NCBI GenBank assembly: GCA_921293015.1
Contig: OV121081.1
Coordinates: forward strand, 77,641,022 to 77,705,021
DNA length: 64,000 nt
Origin: Phorcus lineatus
Lineage: Eukaryota; Mollusca; Gastropoda; Trochida; Trochidae
Reading direction: 5' to 3'
Each line of letters starts with the position of its first letter. The first letter of the stretch is position 1. Under the pieces are notes generated by a model that saw nothing but the letters and a program-made list of their open reading frames with translations, was not told where the DNA came from and ran no database searches. Shown one piece after another: positions 25,605 through 37,969 of the stretch. Both the position numbers and the translations under genes were made by a program.

Positions 25605-26140
25605 AAAACATGAAAAGTAATACGCACATCCTAAAGAATTATTTTATCTGAGATATTACTCATCAAAGTTATTTGAAAGAGATTGTTAAAAATAATATCA
25701 TTACCGTAAATTAATATCAAACAAAAACATGCTTCCAAAAATGAATATTTTTCCATCTAATTTTTAAAAAAGATTTTACAAAACTGTGGCGAAATTGATC
25801 TTTATAATGGAAAAAGTAAAACCAGCCATGTGGAAAGTATAATGTCTTGTGTTCAATTCAATTACCAGTATTTAATGAGAATACAAGATGAATTCTAAAA
25901 TATTAGTCTCAAAGAGAAAACAAATGTCAAAATTCATCGGAGGTCTTTATTGAATCATATATGAAATAAGTTATTAGAATAGTAGTATCCCATTTAAAAA
26001 GCGCAGGGTTCTTCAATTTGTATAATTACCGGGGTGATAATAGACATTTTTATAATACGTTTCAAACAAATATTTCAGTATTTTGTACGAGAAAGACTTT
26101 TTAAATAAGTGATGTACATGTAGTTGTAACCACCAATCCG
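25605..26140. other. Intergenic, no supported feature
   Basis: AT-rich spacer between the pseudogene and the LTR; nothing recognised. Confidence 0.4.
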
Positions 26141-26441
26141 GATCCGTTGTAATGGACAGGTCATTGTGTGGATTGAAAGTCATGCTGGGGGGACTACTGT
26201 TAGACTAGGTTATAAGCAGATTAGGACAGGGCTTCCCTGGGCTGGTCCATTGAGTTCTTGAGGGGTGGTGACCCACTAGGCAGGTGCCTATTGCTCCTAC
26301 CCATTGATATGAAATGGGATGGGCCATTGCAGGAGCATCTCATGAGTTTATGGTGCAGTTCATTGAAGTTTCAGTTGTAGGCTTTCATTGGGCATAGTTT
26401 GAGATCTTAGGTTTGATTGGGTAATGTTGTTTAGATTTAGG

Positions 26442-26448
26442 TATATAA
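26442..26448 (+). promoter_or_regulatory. TATA box of the LTR
   Basis: TATATAA about 295 bases into the LTR, where the U3 promoter is expected. Transcription would start near 26470. Confidence 0.5.
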
Positions 26449-26892
26449 CGGAAGGGAATTTTTATTCTGGGCTCTGTTTCTTCAGATATCAGAAAGGTGA
26501 AGAATTCACTAGGTTATCTTTTGAGGATAATACAAAGTTTTAAGTTTGATTTAGTTTAATTTGGTTTGAGTTATTTAGAAATTAGATAAATTTGGGGAAT
26601 ATATTTTTTTAGTAATTAATTTAGTAAATTGAGTAATTTGGGGTTTTATTAGGGGGAAATAAAAAACATATAGATAAATGTAGGGAATTCATTAATATTT
26701 TTTTTGATTAGGTGAATAATTTAATGTTTTAACGGGAAATAAAAGGGTGTTTATTAGAAATTTTGTTTAAATAGGTTATTATTAGGAATCTCCCCTATCT
26801 TGAGTTCTTCTTAAAAGTTAATTTGTTGCATTTTCACCGCCGTAAGCCTCGGATTTACAGTTGTTGAATTTGGTTTTTGTCCTTGTTACTTG

Positions 26893-26898
26893 AATAAA
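26893..26898 (+). terminator. Polyadenylation signal of the LTR
   Basis: AATAAA about 100 bases before the LTR end, followed by a T/G-rich stretch near 26915-26935, as expected at the R/U5 border. Confidence 0.55.
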
Positions 26899-27000
26899 AT
26901 ATTGTGTTTATCAATTTGTATTTTTTGGTCAATTGGGAGTGCGAAAGCCTGAATCCTGCGGACCTGAGGTCATGACAGGATCTCATTCCTGTTACACCAT

Positions 27001-30000
27001 CATAGAAGTGGATGATTATGATAATTCTTCCATGTCTACGTCCTCTGTTTACCTATCTTCTAAGTAAAGATGACTGCCGTGAAAGTACTTGACAAACAAC
27101 TTATCACAGTGAATTCATTACGTGACCTCATGTGACAACTCAATTTTTTTTTTCATTTCAAAAATGCATAACTTACATTTCACTTAAAATCTGTTAACCC
27201 TTGTCTTCAAATGAACAAAATACGTTTGTCTCATATTTTTCTAAAACATTTTAAAAACTTTATATTTTTTCAAAAAATGCACTATCAAAGTAAGTAATCA
27301 GTTCATGTTTTACTCATCATTTACAGTTTAAAAAGCCGAGGATTTTGCCTTTCCCGTGATATGGATCATTGTTTCTTAAGCATCATAGAAAAGAATTGTT
27401 GCCTTATAACAGCATGCGGATTTATAACTTTTGCACTTCACAAAACAACTAAACTTATTTCGGTTGCAATTTATGGTAAGTTGACTAACTTAACGGTTAT
27501 TAAAATAACATAAGTTTGATCAAGATAATCTTACTTTATGAACAGGGAATAAAGGTAAGTGGGTTTGGTTCTGGTGCTTGGCACAAACTAGAGTCAATGA
27601 ATAAACTGTTTTAAAAATATAAACCCTGTCGTTACAGGTAACTATTTATTCGTACAGATGGTTTTTGCATTGTGTCTCTACACTATGATAGGACGTACAA
27701 GTGGCCACTTTTCCAATTAACATGTCTACACTTCAACATAGATAAACCTTTGTGCATTTTAAACGTATATTTGAAACGTAGGTAGAACGTTATTGTGACC
27801 ATATGTCTAGGAAAACATTATGTACACAGATTAAAACTGAATACACTCACAACCTCTACATGTATGGCATCTCATCTTAAACCAAACATCAATCCATATA
27901 CTAAATGCAAGGAAACACTTGTTGATAGACTATTGGATTATTGTTAGTCAGTTTTCGAGTTAAATTTCAGTCTGATCAGGTTTTGGTAATCAAAAAATGT
28001 TGAAGGGGCATTGTCTTGGGACCAACCTTAGCTATAGATATCCTGATATTCAGTAAATTACGAAACTTTTGAAAGTACATGTATTTCATGCTATGCTAAA
28101 ACTAATATAAATGAAAAGATATAGTGATGATAATAAGACCCATTGATCGATAGAAATGCGCCAACAAGTCTGTCACATCAGAAGCCGGACCAAAAACCTC
28201 ACTCTTTAATCTCATATCAGAAAGTAATTCATCAGTATCAAAGCAGTGGAAATGCATTTAATGATTCATGTAATCACTGATAACATATATTTAATAGTCA
28301 AAATCATTCTACAAAGTTTTTGTGTTTAGATGTGGAATGTTTGTGATACTCTTAACCTAAAAAAGCCTTCAAGCAAGTTTTATTGTTTGTAATGGTAATC
28401 AAGCAACTCATAAAAGCTAATTGAATTTAAACAATTTAAGTACTGAGGATTTATCGTACAGGCACGCAAGGAGGTTTATCTTCCCAATAAAATAAATTGA
28501 TTCCATCTCATTTTCATATAGATCACGTGCGTTTTTCATTATTAAAGCACCTCTTGTCCTCATTTAACTTAACTTACTTAAACAAATTCTTGGCATTCTA
28601 TGAACTATCATTGATGGAAAAAAGTAAAAAAGATTTTATATTATTGGGAAATATCAGTTTTATTTAAAAAATGTTATTTTTACTTTTCAATTTAGTCACA
28701 CACTCATTGCGGTTTGGTCCATCGTTTTTCAAACAACTGCAACACATCTGAAAACTACGTAATGTCATATATCAAAACTCCTCTCCTGACGCAATGGGCA
28801 CGAAGCCCTGTTTTAAGTTGAGGGATGAGAAAGCAGTTTGAGGGGGCTAGATCATCAGAATAGGCAGGGTCCAGTTCCACACTGACCATATCTTCATTTG
28901 CAATGATATGTCATTAATTGAAGAACGCTTTTCCATTAGTGACTAATTTGTACACAGTGCGATTTCCATAAAACGGATGCCTTGAATTTACAACAGGCGC
29001 AACATGTTTTGAATGTTTAGGGACTGTGTTACTTAACTTCTTTCCAGTGCCAGCTTTGGCATATTTTCCTCTAGATCAAAATAGTGAACCCAGGTTTCAA
29101 TCTCAGAAACGACATGAGTCTTAGCGGTATTCTTGAAGAAGTATTGAAGGTTTTGATGTGATAACTTTATGGAACATCATTGGGGCCAATACTTATTCTT
29201 ATGTATATGCTCATATATAATTAACTTAACTATGGTTTATTTATGTGGATAGGAACAGCTTAAAATGCCAGACGGAGAATCAGAGCCACGGGAGAATCAG
29301 ACCGTGGCTCGTCTTGTGGGCCCACACTGTGTCTAGTAAATTCAGCATTCGACTGTTTAACGCAGAATATGATGGAGCGGAGTCATTTTATATTTTGAAT
29401 ATCTTCATAAATTTCGTTTGAAATGTTTTATCCAAATCACAAATACTTCATCACACCTCTACAACCAGATCTGTTCATTTTGGCAGACAAAATGGGGTAC
29501 CATTGGCCACAAAGGAAAGTGAAGTGCATAAAGCTTATGATTATCTTGCCATTTAATATTGATTAGAATGTTTTTGGGGATACACTAGTACATAATTGAT
29601 GTGCTTCCGAGGCAAGATACTTTTGATATACCCCTAGTGACTGTTCGTACTTAGGAATCTTTGGTACTTTGTCATATAACATTTTTGACGCACATAACAC
29701 GATGATATTTTCATTTGATATTCGTGACGTAATAGCAATGAATTAGATAAATGTGTTTTCATATGCAAGTACATATCTTATGGAGGATCTTATCAATTTC
29801 TTGAAAGGTAATTGTTAAACCCTTTATATCTCCTTATGTTTCATGGTTTTTCACTCAGATATCCCTAATAGCTGCGTTGATATAATGAAAACGGGCGACT
29901 ATGTGTGATTGATGAGAAAGAAGATCGTAAAGACAGAGAGCTTGTACTGTATACTGTATAACCTTTTTTAAAACCAAATTGTTGATATTGTAAGAAGATA

Positions 30001-30150
30001 TTTTAAATCGCTTTATGATGATAATAATTTTTTTCATATTAAAATTTAGTTTTAGATGAATTCTAACAAGGTCTTGCAATTAATCTCATAAGAAGATACC
30101 AACTGTTTCAAATGAATACACACTCAGAACTACGATTTAAGAAAAAGTCA
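27001..30150. other. Intergenic; one GC-rich hairpin
   Basis: No gene is recognised. GAGCCACGG (29283-29291) and CCGTGGCTC (29302-29310) form a perfect 9-bp hairpin. GAGAATCAGA is repeated directly, just before the left arm and as the loop. Confidence 0.45.
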
Positions 30151-30155
30151 AATAA

Positions 30156-30805
30156 CATATACAGCTGCATATCAAAAGTTTGTTCACATTCTGCTGTATC
30201 TTAGTGCAAATATCATGTAATTTGGGTTTAGTTTGAACTTCAATAAAATAACTTCAGCAGAATTGACAAGGGATCTTCAATTATCAATGTGTAAAATAGC
30301 CATTTTACAATCAACTGTCTGATTGTCTCGTCTCTCGTACACAAATTCGAATTTTGGCATGATTAAATGGACAGAAAGGGTCACATTTTCGAAATTCTAA
30401 TTTCCTTAAATTTCGATTAAAATATTCCATTTCGACGCTCTGAGAACAAAATCAGCAAAATCATATCAACTCAATGCAAACGAACAACCATGACTTGTAT
30501 TTGAAGCCGTTGATCACTGATTAAGGTTTTTGTAGAGAGAAATAAAAATTACTGTTTTCGAAATATTGACCCCTGGTCACTTTGGTGACCTGCCAAAAGC
30601 TATTACGGTTAACTGTTGGATATGGCATACGATCTCGTAAAGGTTAAATGGATATTCTCTTCTGTATTTGAATTTCAAAATTATCAGTTTCTTTTTCGCA
30701 GTGCTACGAAGAAACAAAGATATTACACATTATATGATATTTGCACTAGGATAGGCAGGTATGTGAACAAGCCTTTGGTATACAGCTGTAGTTGTAAATG
30801 CAGTA
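30156..30805. repeat. Bracketing repeat, copy 1 (matches 62217-62860)
   Basis: This aligns in direct orientation with 62217-62860. Landmarks are CATATACAGCTGCAT, AATCATGTAATTTGGGTTT, CAAATTCGAATTTTGG, TTGACCCCTGGTCACTT, GACCTGCCAAAA, TTTCTTTTTCGCA and GATATTTGCACTAG. Both copies have a similar open frame at the right end (FLFR-AT--QR...DICT-I-R-VNK), but most differences there change the amino acid, so selection on a protein is not supported. The two copies lie 32 kb apart, outside both tandem duplications. Confidence 0.8.
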
Positions 30806-30814
30806 TGAAGTAAT

Positions 30815-31730
30815 TTAAAGTTAACGAAACTAAGAAGATTGGTAAAGACTTTGATTTAAAGTGTATAAAACTAAACTATTTAGTAGTACTTTAGTATATA
30901 GTATATAGTATATCATATCTACCACCACGTTTATGAATATGCTGTGTAGAATTATGACTATTCCAGCAATAAAACTTGAGTTTGTATAAGTAAATAAATA
31001 CAAGGAAAATGTATATTAAATGTACAAATTGCTTCATAATGACGTCGAAACCATGTAAAATAAGAATTTGCCACTATTAAATCTGCGCTTGAAATTTACA
31101 ACGAAGATTCATTATCAAATTCCATCATGAATTTGAGCTTGGCCATACTGGGCTTTGAGGCGTCGAGTTATAAACTTGAGAGCTTCACTTCTGGATTCAA
31201 TAGGCCTCTTGTTTTATATGATTGAAATAAGTTTTATAACTTTCATAATTTCATACTTTTATATTTAAGTTAACTGTCTAACCAAGATATATTTTATATT
31301 GTTTTGTTTTGCAAATTGGTTATAGGTTTACAAAAAATTCTCAAAGATATTTTTACTGGTCGTAGTTGTTTCAAGCATTAATCACCATGTTTCATAAGGT
31401 TCTCATGATTAATTATTTCTAATAGCCAATGTAGATATTACTGACAGTGATGCTAGTTTCATTTTTTTCAGCTCCAGATAGGTTTACGATGTAATCCAGT
31501 ATACACAATGGAAATTAGAGCTTTTGGAAAATATCTCTGACAGGTTTTCTTGCTTAAAGTTATGAAGTACCAGCTTCAACTATCTGGAGTTGAAATCAAT
31601 ATCTAAGTTTGGAAGTTTAACTTTGAAATCCACTTGAAGTGACGTATAATTTTTGGCTTTGAAATATTCCATTTTACAAGTTATTTTCAATGAAACGTTA
31701 TTATGTGACACATAATTTTAACTGAATATT
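30815..31730. other. Spacer before the first tandem duplication
   Basis: AT-rich, no recognised feature. A short TAGTATA repeat lies at about 30893-30912. Confidence 0.4.
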
Positions 31731-32729
31731 TTTTTCAATTGATGAGTTAATGACAGTCTTCATTTTGCTACATGTTATAAGTGTAATAATCGATCTGTCT
31801 GGAGAAGTAGATATTTCTATCTCGAATATGCATATTTTTAACAGTTTTGAAACGTTGATTGAAGAGAGAGGTTTTAAGTTATATAGATAATTTCACACAA
31901 ATGTTTTCGGAAATCGAATATATCAACACGAGTTGACTAAAGTAAGAACTTCAAGGTTTGTATAAGATATTTTTACGTTTCAAACGACTGTCGATAATGT
32001 AATATAAGAAAAATTAGGATGAAATCTTTTTTATCATCCAAAATTATTTTACAACTTTTCAGTAATAGAAAGATTATTTCACCATAAAAATTCCATAAGG
32101 AGTTTTGCCTCATAGTATCATGACAAAAACAGTATTGTGATGTCAAAGCACTGTCGTCGATGTTCTCAGTGAGATATGGACTGTTTGATTTTTGCGATAT
32201 TGATAGAATAATTCGACAGAATGTATGACACTATTGCATTGATACTGGTGCGTAATTGTTTTCATCATTCTCGTTACCAGTGAAAACATAATGTGAGCTT
32301 ATCATTATTTTACTGAAAGATATAATCGAAATTTTTTCTGGTTAATTTTTTAGTTTTTTCGATAAGTGCCGTGTCAGACGGCCTTGACCGTCAGACTGTC
32401 TCATTCAGTCAGAAATCGAGGCTGGAAAGACATCGGCAACTTTTGAAATGACATACAAACATCACATCTAACGTTTGTATCTCGGAACACGAGCTTTTTC
32501 TGTATCAACCCGAGAAATTCCGATTTTGGATTAACGCAAAATGGTCGTGTGTTTGTTTACTATCATAACGAATGCGCTCATGTTTATCGAAAATTTAGCC
32601 ATGTCTGCGACCTCGAGAAATTTTTCTTCGTTCAAAAACATTTTTCATGTTTAATTCATAAGGGCAACACGGGTAATCAGAATTAATACCGAGAAATCAT
32701 TGAAATACTAATTGCAATTGCAATGAAAA

Positions 32730-32894
32730 AGGGTAGTGGCAAAACCATATTCTAAAGATAAAGCTGTCATCAAAGAAGTACAAGCAGTGTGGTTCGAGAG
32801 ACTCATATAAGAAACGGGCACTTCAAATATAACCGATATGAAGTGATCCGATCTTAAGTAAAACATGAACAGTTTATTATTAATAATCATTCAA
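32730..32894 (-). repeat. Segment inverted relative to unit B
   Basis: The reverse complement of this segment aligns with 39558-39712, while sequence on both sides of each aligns in direct orientation. Landmarks are TTGAATGATTAT, ATTTGAAGTGCCCGTTTCT, ATGAGTCTCTC-AACCACACT and GCTTGTACTTC-T-GATGAC. It marks a small inversion after duplication, or an independent inverted repeat insertion. Confidence 0.75.
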
Positions 32895-33289
32895 AATGGA
32901 TATTGCGCCTTTTTGTCTAAAAGCTATGCATGACATATTTATTACATATAATCTACACCTATATCATGATGGTAAGTAAATGATATTATTGCATTATTGC
33001 CCAACTTCAAAGCAGATATGGCTACATTTTGATTAAAACATAAAATTGTATTTGTAAATTATTATTTCTATGATTATTTATTTCATTACTATAACCTCTC
33101 TTATATTCTCGTTGTCTTATAAAAAAAGTCAAAACCAATTACTATAGTCATAAAAAAGCAGATTACCGACTTTTAAGTTTTTACTTCAAAATTTATGCAT
33201 TACTAAGCGTATCCTGGGTATATAGCTCAATTGTGTATTCATGCCTTGAAAATTGGACACACAAAATCAATATCGAGTATTCAGCACTG

Positions 33290-33500
33290 CCGCGCGGAAG
33301 TCAAAAGAATAGTTTATAGTGTATATACGCAAACTACACTTCACTCAATGAACAATTGAAAGAAATCCTTCAACCCCGTCAGACAAAAGTAGAGAGAGTC
33401 CCTCATTGGACTGGTAAGTTTGTCATCAGTTGCATCGTGCAATCTTCAAATCAAAGCTTTGAGAGGAATAGATGATGTTAAGTTGATTTCCCAAGAGTAA
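33290..33500 (+). other. Conserved island in D1 unit A
   Basis: This stretch and 40165-40395 are more alike than the duplication on average, sharing TACACTTCACTCA--GAACA-TT-AAAGAAATCCTTC and GTTTGTCATCAGTTGCATCGTGCAA. One frame reads NYTSLNEQLKEIL here and NYTSLTEQFKEIL in unit B, but a one-base indel and stops break it soon after. It may be a decayed exon, a UTR or a regulatory island. I do not recognise the peptide. Confidence 0.35.
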
Positions 33501-36500
33501 ACGTATATAAACGTTATTTTAGAAATTAAACACTATTGAATGATTATTAAAATAGTTTCCCGAAACATGATAGCTCTGTACAAAAAGACAAGAACTGAAA
33601 GTAGGGAGAGCTGTTTCCTATAGGTAGTATCTCCTGAAAGCATCGATTGATCGTGGTGGAACGTAAATTAAAACAATCATCATGTAACTAATGGAAATCT
33701 ATTCTGTATTCACTACCTTGAGCTACAAACGCATCGTGAGCATCTTAGCAGAGCAATTCCCACCTTTTTAAATGCACAATAAAATGTATGACGATATCTA
33801 AATTGTATCGATAATGATTTGAAATAAATTTACATAGACAATAAATTATTTCCTTCATCTTCAAATAAACGTAGTGCAGAGAAATATAAATTGTTGTTTC
33901 GCTAACATAAATATAATTGTTTTTAGGTTCATGAAAGAAACATGAGCTCTTATTAACTGATAAGGGAATATTAACCACCGCCTAAAATATAATCATTTAT
34001 TGATTTTACTGTCGGCACAAGCATCTTTTTACCTTCACTTTTACTATACGTACACGCTTATAAATATAACATATTTATGTTTTATTTACTATATCAATTC
34101 ATTTTTTGAAAGAAAGCTTTACATGTATAGGCAAAATCACTGACATGATTTATATTGTCAAGTCAACAAATTTACAAATCATAATGTTTTTCCATAAGAG
34201 TTTAAGATTGCAAAAAGTTTAAGATCTTTTTTAAATGCTTTGAAAAATCAACATGTTTGTGAAAAGGGTTTCTGGCATCGATATGTAAGATACCCAACTT
34301 TGCCATTAGAACAGTACTTTAACTGATGTTCACAGTTTAGACACTGTCCTATCCAGTTGGGTTCAACAATGAACCTTATAAATAGATTCAGACAGGACTA
34401 ATGTCAGTTGGCAGACAGTTTCACATGTATTTCACATTACACAAAACTCACAAGCTAATATAATATCTTATTTACATCATAAGTTCATATGATAAATCAC
34501 AAAAACTTCAGTTTAATAGTCATTCTGATTAAAATCAAATAATTGATTCGCTGCCTAGTCTGGTTTCTTACTTTTAACTCATGTATGTTCTTACAGAATG
34601 CGGTAGGGGTCGGTTTCAAAGGACATTTTAACACCCGAAAGAGTGACTTCAGATATGGAAGAAGGTTATGTTTTTAAAACAAATGCTAAGAAAAAATCAT
34701 TCCATTCCATTAAATAGAACATGATATAGGTTCGTTAACACTCTCTCTATTAAATGATAACATAACCTTTTTTTAATGTATCTTCTTACAATGAATGAGT
34801 TTCTGTTGTTTATTCAATATAAAGGAGATGATTAACTAGCTAATATATGTTTTTTTATTTCCATATTTTCTAATGTTTTGCAGCTTGATTTCCATCTCTT
34901 CGATGTTTCGCAGTTAGAGAGTTCAAATCAACCAAAAATTAGCTACCTCAGGAAGATGTCATGACTCAGTTATTTCAAACTGATGATTACTAATGAGCAT
35001 CTATTGATAAGAATTCTTTGCAATTTGACTACAATTTTTATAACTGCCTGCCATTTGTTTAAACAAATTGTAATGTCAGTTTTACTGTCTATCATCGACA
35101 GTGACGTCCTCAATGAAAAACGTCAGACGATGTTAGTTCCCCTAAACGTCTGACAGGTAGACAATAAATGAAGGCAAATGATACTCAAAGACGTGTATTC
35201 ATATTACCACAGTAACTTTTACTTTGAAGAATATAATGTCTCTAATATTTCATAGTTGTTTTAAACCAAATATTGCAGTAAAACATTGCATACAATTAGT
35301 TGTCTTTTATAGTGCCTCTACATGACAGACTCAAAATTAACTGTCGTATCCAGATATTCATGTGTTTGTGTTAAAGCAAGTGATGATACAATTGAATAAA
35401 ACTGAAACCAAATTAATGGGTTTTTAAAAAATTTACTATCGTTAAATTGACACAGTTGTCTTCTATTGTTATAAGTAAAGCTATTTTGTTGTCGAAGCCA
35501 TTTTGACTTTATTTCTCAAGAGAATTGATATCATAATCAGAATAATTTTCATGAACAAATATCATTATTCACATGATGAGGTGTGCAAGCTGGGCCATCA
35601 TTGTAAAGACACGCAAGAATGACAAACAGGAATGCCAGAATCTATTTTTTTTACTTCAAGGCATATTTTTTTATCAAGCCCGACTATTGACTTTTGTAAC
35701 ATTTTCACAAAGTAAAATGTCACTGTGAATTAAGGACAGATGAGTAAACTCGTCCATTTTAGCTGTAGTGTCAAATTTCAACATTCTCCATGGATCTTCC
35801 TTAAAGGTGATGTTTGATTTTTTTGTACACAACGTAAATCTAGAAAGACCTGACCCTTCAACCTTCAATAATTCCAGCAATCAAGATATCACTATGTATT
35901 CATTGCAGCTGATGCAAATCTATACATAACATCAGATTAAACTATTCCGCTACGTCAAGTACGATTCTTCCATTAGCAATTGTAGATGAGAGTATAAGTT
36001 ACATCCGAGTATATCTCTGAATACGGTTTGACATTACTATTGTAGGGTTTGTTATTCATACATGGGAAAGTCGTCATCAGACAATTGCTAGCACAGTATT
36101 ATTGTCAAAAAGTACTGTTTGCTTGTTTTCTAAGCAATTTGTTAGTAAAGAGTTTATGTACACACGTGTTTCAGTAGGCACTTAATGGATATGAATATCA
36201 TTGTTGGCACACTGGCAATCTGGTTTTGCAAATGTAGAAACATAAGACAGGAAATCCACTTATGAATATTGATATATGAGGATATTAATATCGATTCACA
36301 AATGAAATGAGAGTATATCTGACAGTCATGGTAATTATCAGGCTGAAGTTTGATACATTCAACCCGGGCCCTCATTTACCTGACGTGTAAGTGTGATATC
36401 TTAAATACCCTCCTACTAGAAAGCATTACACAAAAAAGAAGCCAACAATTATGGAAACTCTTAAAAAAACGTTGCAGATATGTGACTATCGCAATCAATC

Positions 36501-36869
36501 AAAATACAGATGACTTTATGCCTGTAAACGATTTGAAGATCTAAACCTAAAGTATTGTCATTGCTTCTACATGAATTTTAGAAAGCCTCTCAATTAAAAA
36601 ATGATAGATTCCTTGCTCTTATTTCCTTTAACAAAGATATGATGTTTGACATAATTGTTTGACTGGTTCTCAGACGGATAAAATATCATGAATGGAAACT
36701 TGTCTTTATATAAAATTAATTTGCTTATGTGTAACTAATGAAAACAATTTTGTTAATTCTAGCAGTTTATGATTCATTTGATAGCAGTGAAACATAATGC
36801 TGAATCCAGAAAGCACATCATTTGAATGAAAAAGTTTAGCACAGTGAATTAGTTGACAAAATCCTATTT

Positions 36870-37017
36870 CAATTCAATTCTATTTCAATAGTATGCCCTT
36901 TTCGACTATACCAAACGAAATCTCTCTTATTACCCTCTTGACACGACACAATCATGATTTTGGCCTTTGAAATAATCCATTAGACAATCCACTTCTTGTC
37001 AATTTAAAGACACAAGT
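36870..37017. other. Spacer between D1 unit A and dispersed repeat
   Basis: Short unique sequence; nothing recognised. Confidence 0.4.
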
Positions 37018-37584
37018 GCACGCTTTTACGGTTTAAATTGGCTATTTTAAGGTTTACGAGGACTTATGCATTCACTTAAACTTTCTATCGATGCAATGAA
37101 ATACTAAACATTCTTTACAATTTACCTGCAATCAACAATGAAAACGTAACGACCGCCGCTGTCGGCATGGACATATAAAAATCTATGGTTAGCTGTGCAC
37201 AAAACGGATAAATTATTGACAATTGGAAACGGCTGAACTAGTACTGTGTGCAGCTATTGAATTTACCTAAACTCTGAACTGAGAACAAATCATGGAATAT
37301 GTTTTATGACATGTTGTAAATTAACCGATTTAATAACACAGTATTAGCATTGTTATTAGATTGACCATAGAGGCTGCCGTTTCCGGTTTTCTGGTAGTTC
37401 GTAACGTAACATTAAATACTTCCGGCCTTTAAAAATCCACTTTACTACCTGAATACGTAAATATTTGAAAAACAAACTTACGAGATAGATTACTTGAGTG
37501 AGGATAGTGAGTAATATCGAGAGACATTCAATATCTGTGCATTCGTTGTGTTTACGAAATATTGGCGTGCACTAGTGTGTTTAA
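37018..37584. repeat. Dispersed repeat, copy 2 of 2
   Basis: Direct-orientation match to 6241-6832, 31 kb away. It lacks about 45 bases found in copy 1 (near 37393) and has an extra stretch around 37150-37185. It lies between the two D1 units and not inside either. It could have landed there on its own or been caught up in the rearrangement. Confidence 0.8.
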
Positions 37585-37969
37585 ATCTTTTTATGACAAA
37601 TGATTTCAACCGACCATTTTTTCGTTGAGTTGATGACCATTTCATTTTGTAAACAAGGATTTTCTTAAAGTTTGTCATTTGAATTTATTTCAAAAAGTGA
37701 TCAATTGCAAAGGATCGTTTATCTGACAGTTGATTCATGATTGTATTCATAGTTTAATAATTGAAACTCCAAAATAACAAACCCGCATTTAAGAAGAATG
37801 TATGACACTATTCATTTTATTATAACTGCATTCATGATTGTATTATCTGAAGAGCATGTTAAGTTGTTATCCATTCAAATCACCTACGATCAAATATACT
37901 TAATTATTGAATTAACAATTACCGAAATTGGCCACATGAGGAGAATTCAGGTTAGCAGGACATTCAATT

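Larger units (their letters stand above)
26148..26996 (+). mobile_element. Solo LTR of an LTR retrotransposon
   Basis: The 849-bp segment begins TGTAATGG and ends CTGTTACA, with the short inverted TGTAA/TTACA ends expected of an LTR. It is flanked by CCGT (26144-26147) and CCAT (26997-27000), which fit a 4-bp target duplication with one later change. Inside are a TATA box (TATATAA, 26442-26448), a long G/T-rich stretch, a polyadenylation signal AATAAA (26893-26898) and a T/G-rich stretch after it, giving a plausible U3-R-U5 order on the plus strand. No primer-binding site or gag-pol follows and I see no second LTR, so it is solo. A Gypsy-type origin is the likeliest guess. Confidence 0.8.
31735..36865. 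repeat. Segmental duplication D1, unit A (5.1 kb)
   Basis: This unit is collinear with 37970-44172 in direct orientation. Aligned landmarks include TGTCTGGAGAAG (31797 / 38033), CTGAAAGATATAATCG (about 32315 / 38844), GAAGTCAA followed by AGAGAGTCCCTCAT (33297-33405 / 40178-40300), TTTCCCAAGAGTA-ACGTATAT (33488 / 40381), GATTCAGAC (34387 / 41610), AAGACAGGAAATCCA (36244 / 43522) and AAGTATTGTCATTGC (36550 / 43819). The offset grows from 6.24 to 7.27 kb, so unit B has net extra sequence. Divergence is substantial, so the event is old. No intact gene is seen. One internal segment is inverted between units. Confidence 0.85.

Noticed and set aside
30616..30813. Peptide shared with 62673-62888 (FLFR-AT...DICT...VNK)
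   Set aside because: The similarity is explained by the DNA-level repeat; most nucleotide differences change the amino acid, with no sign of protein constraint.
32708..32890. Protein-level similarity between the minus frame here and the plus frame at 39623-39811 (MSLSNHTACTS)
   Set aside because: It reflects the inverted duplicate DNA. The frames diverge immediately outside this stretch.
36350..36544. Frame partly shared with 43555-43785 (TCKC...LL)
   Set aside because: The shared part is short, lengths differ by indels and the remainder is unrelated, so a conserved exon cannot be supported.
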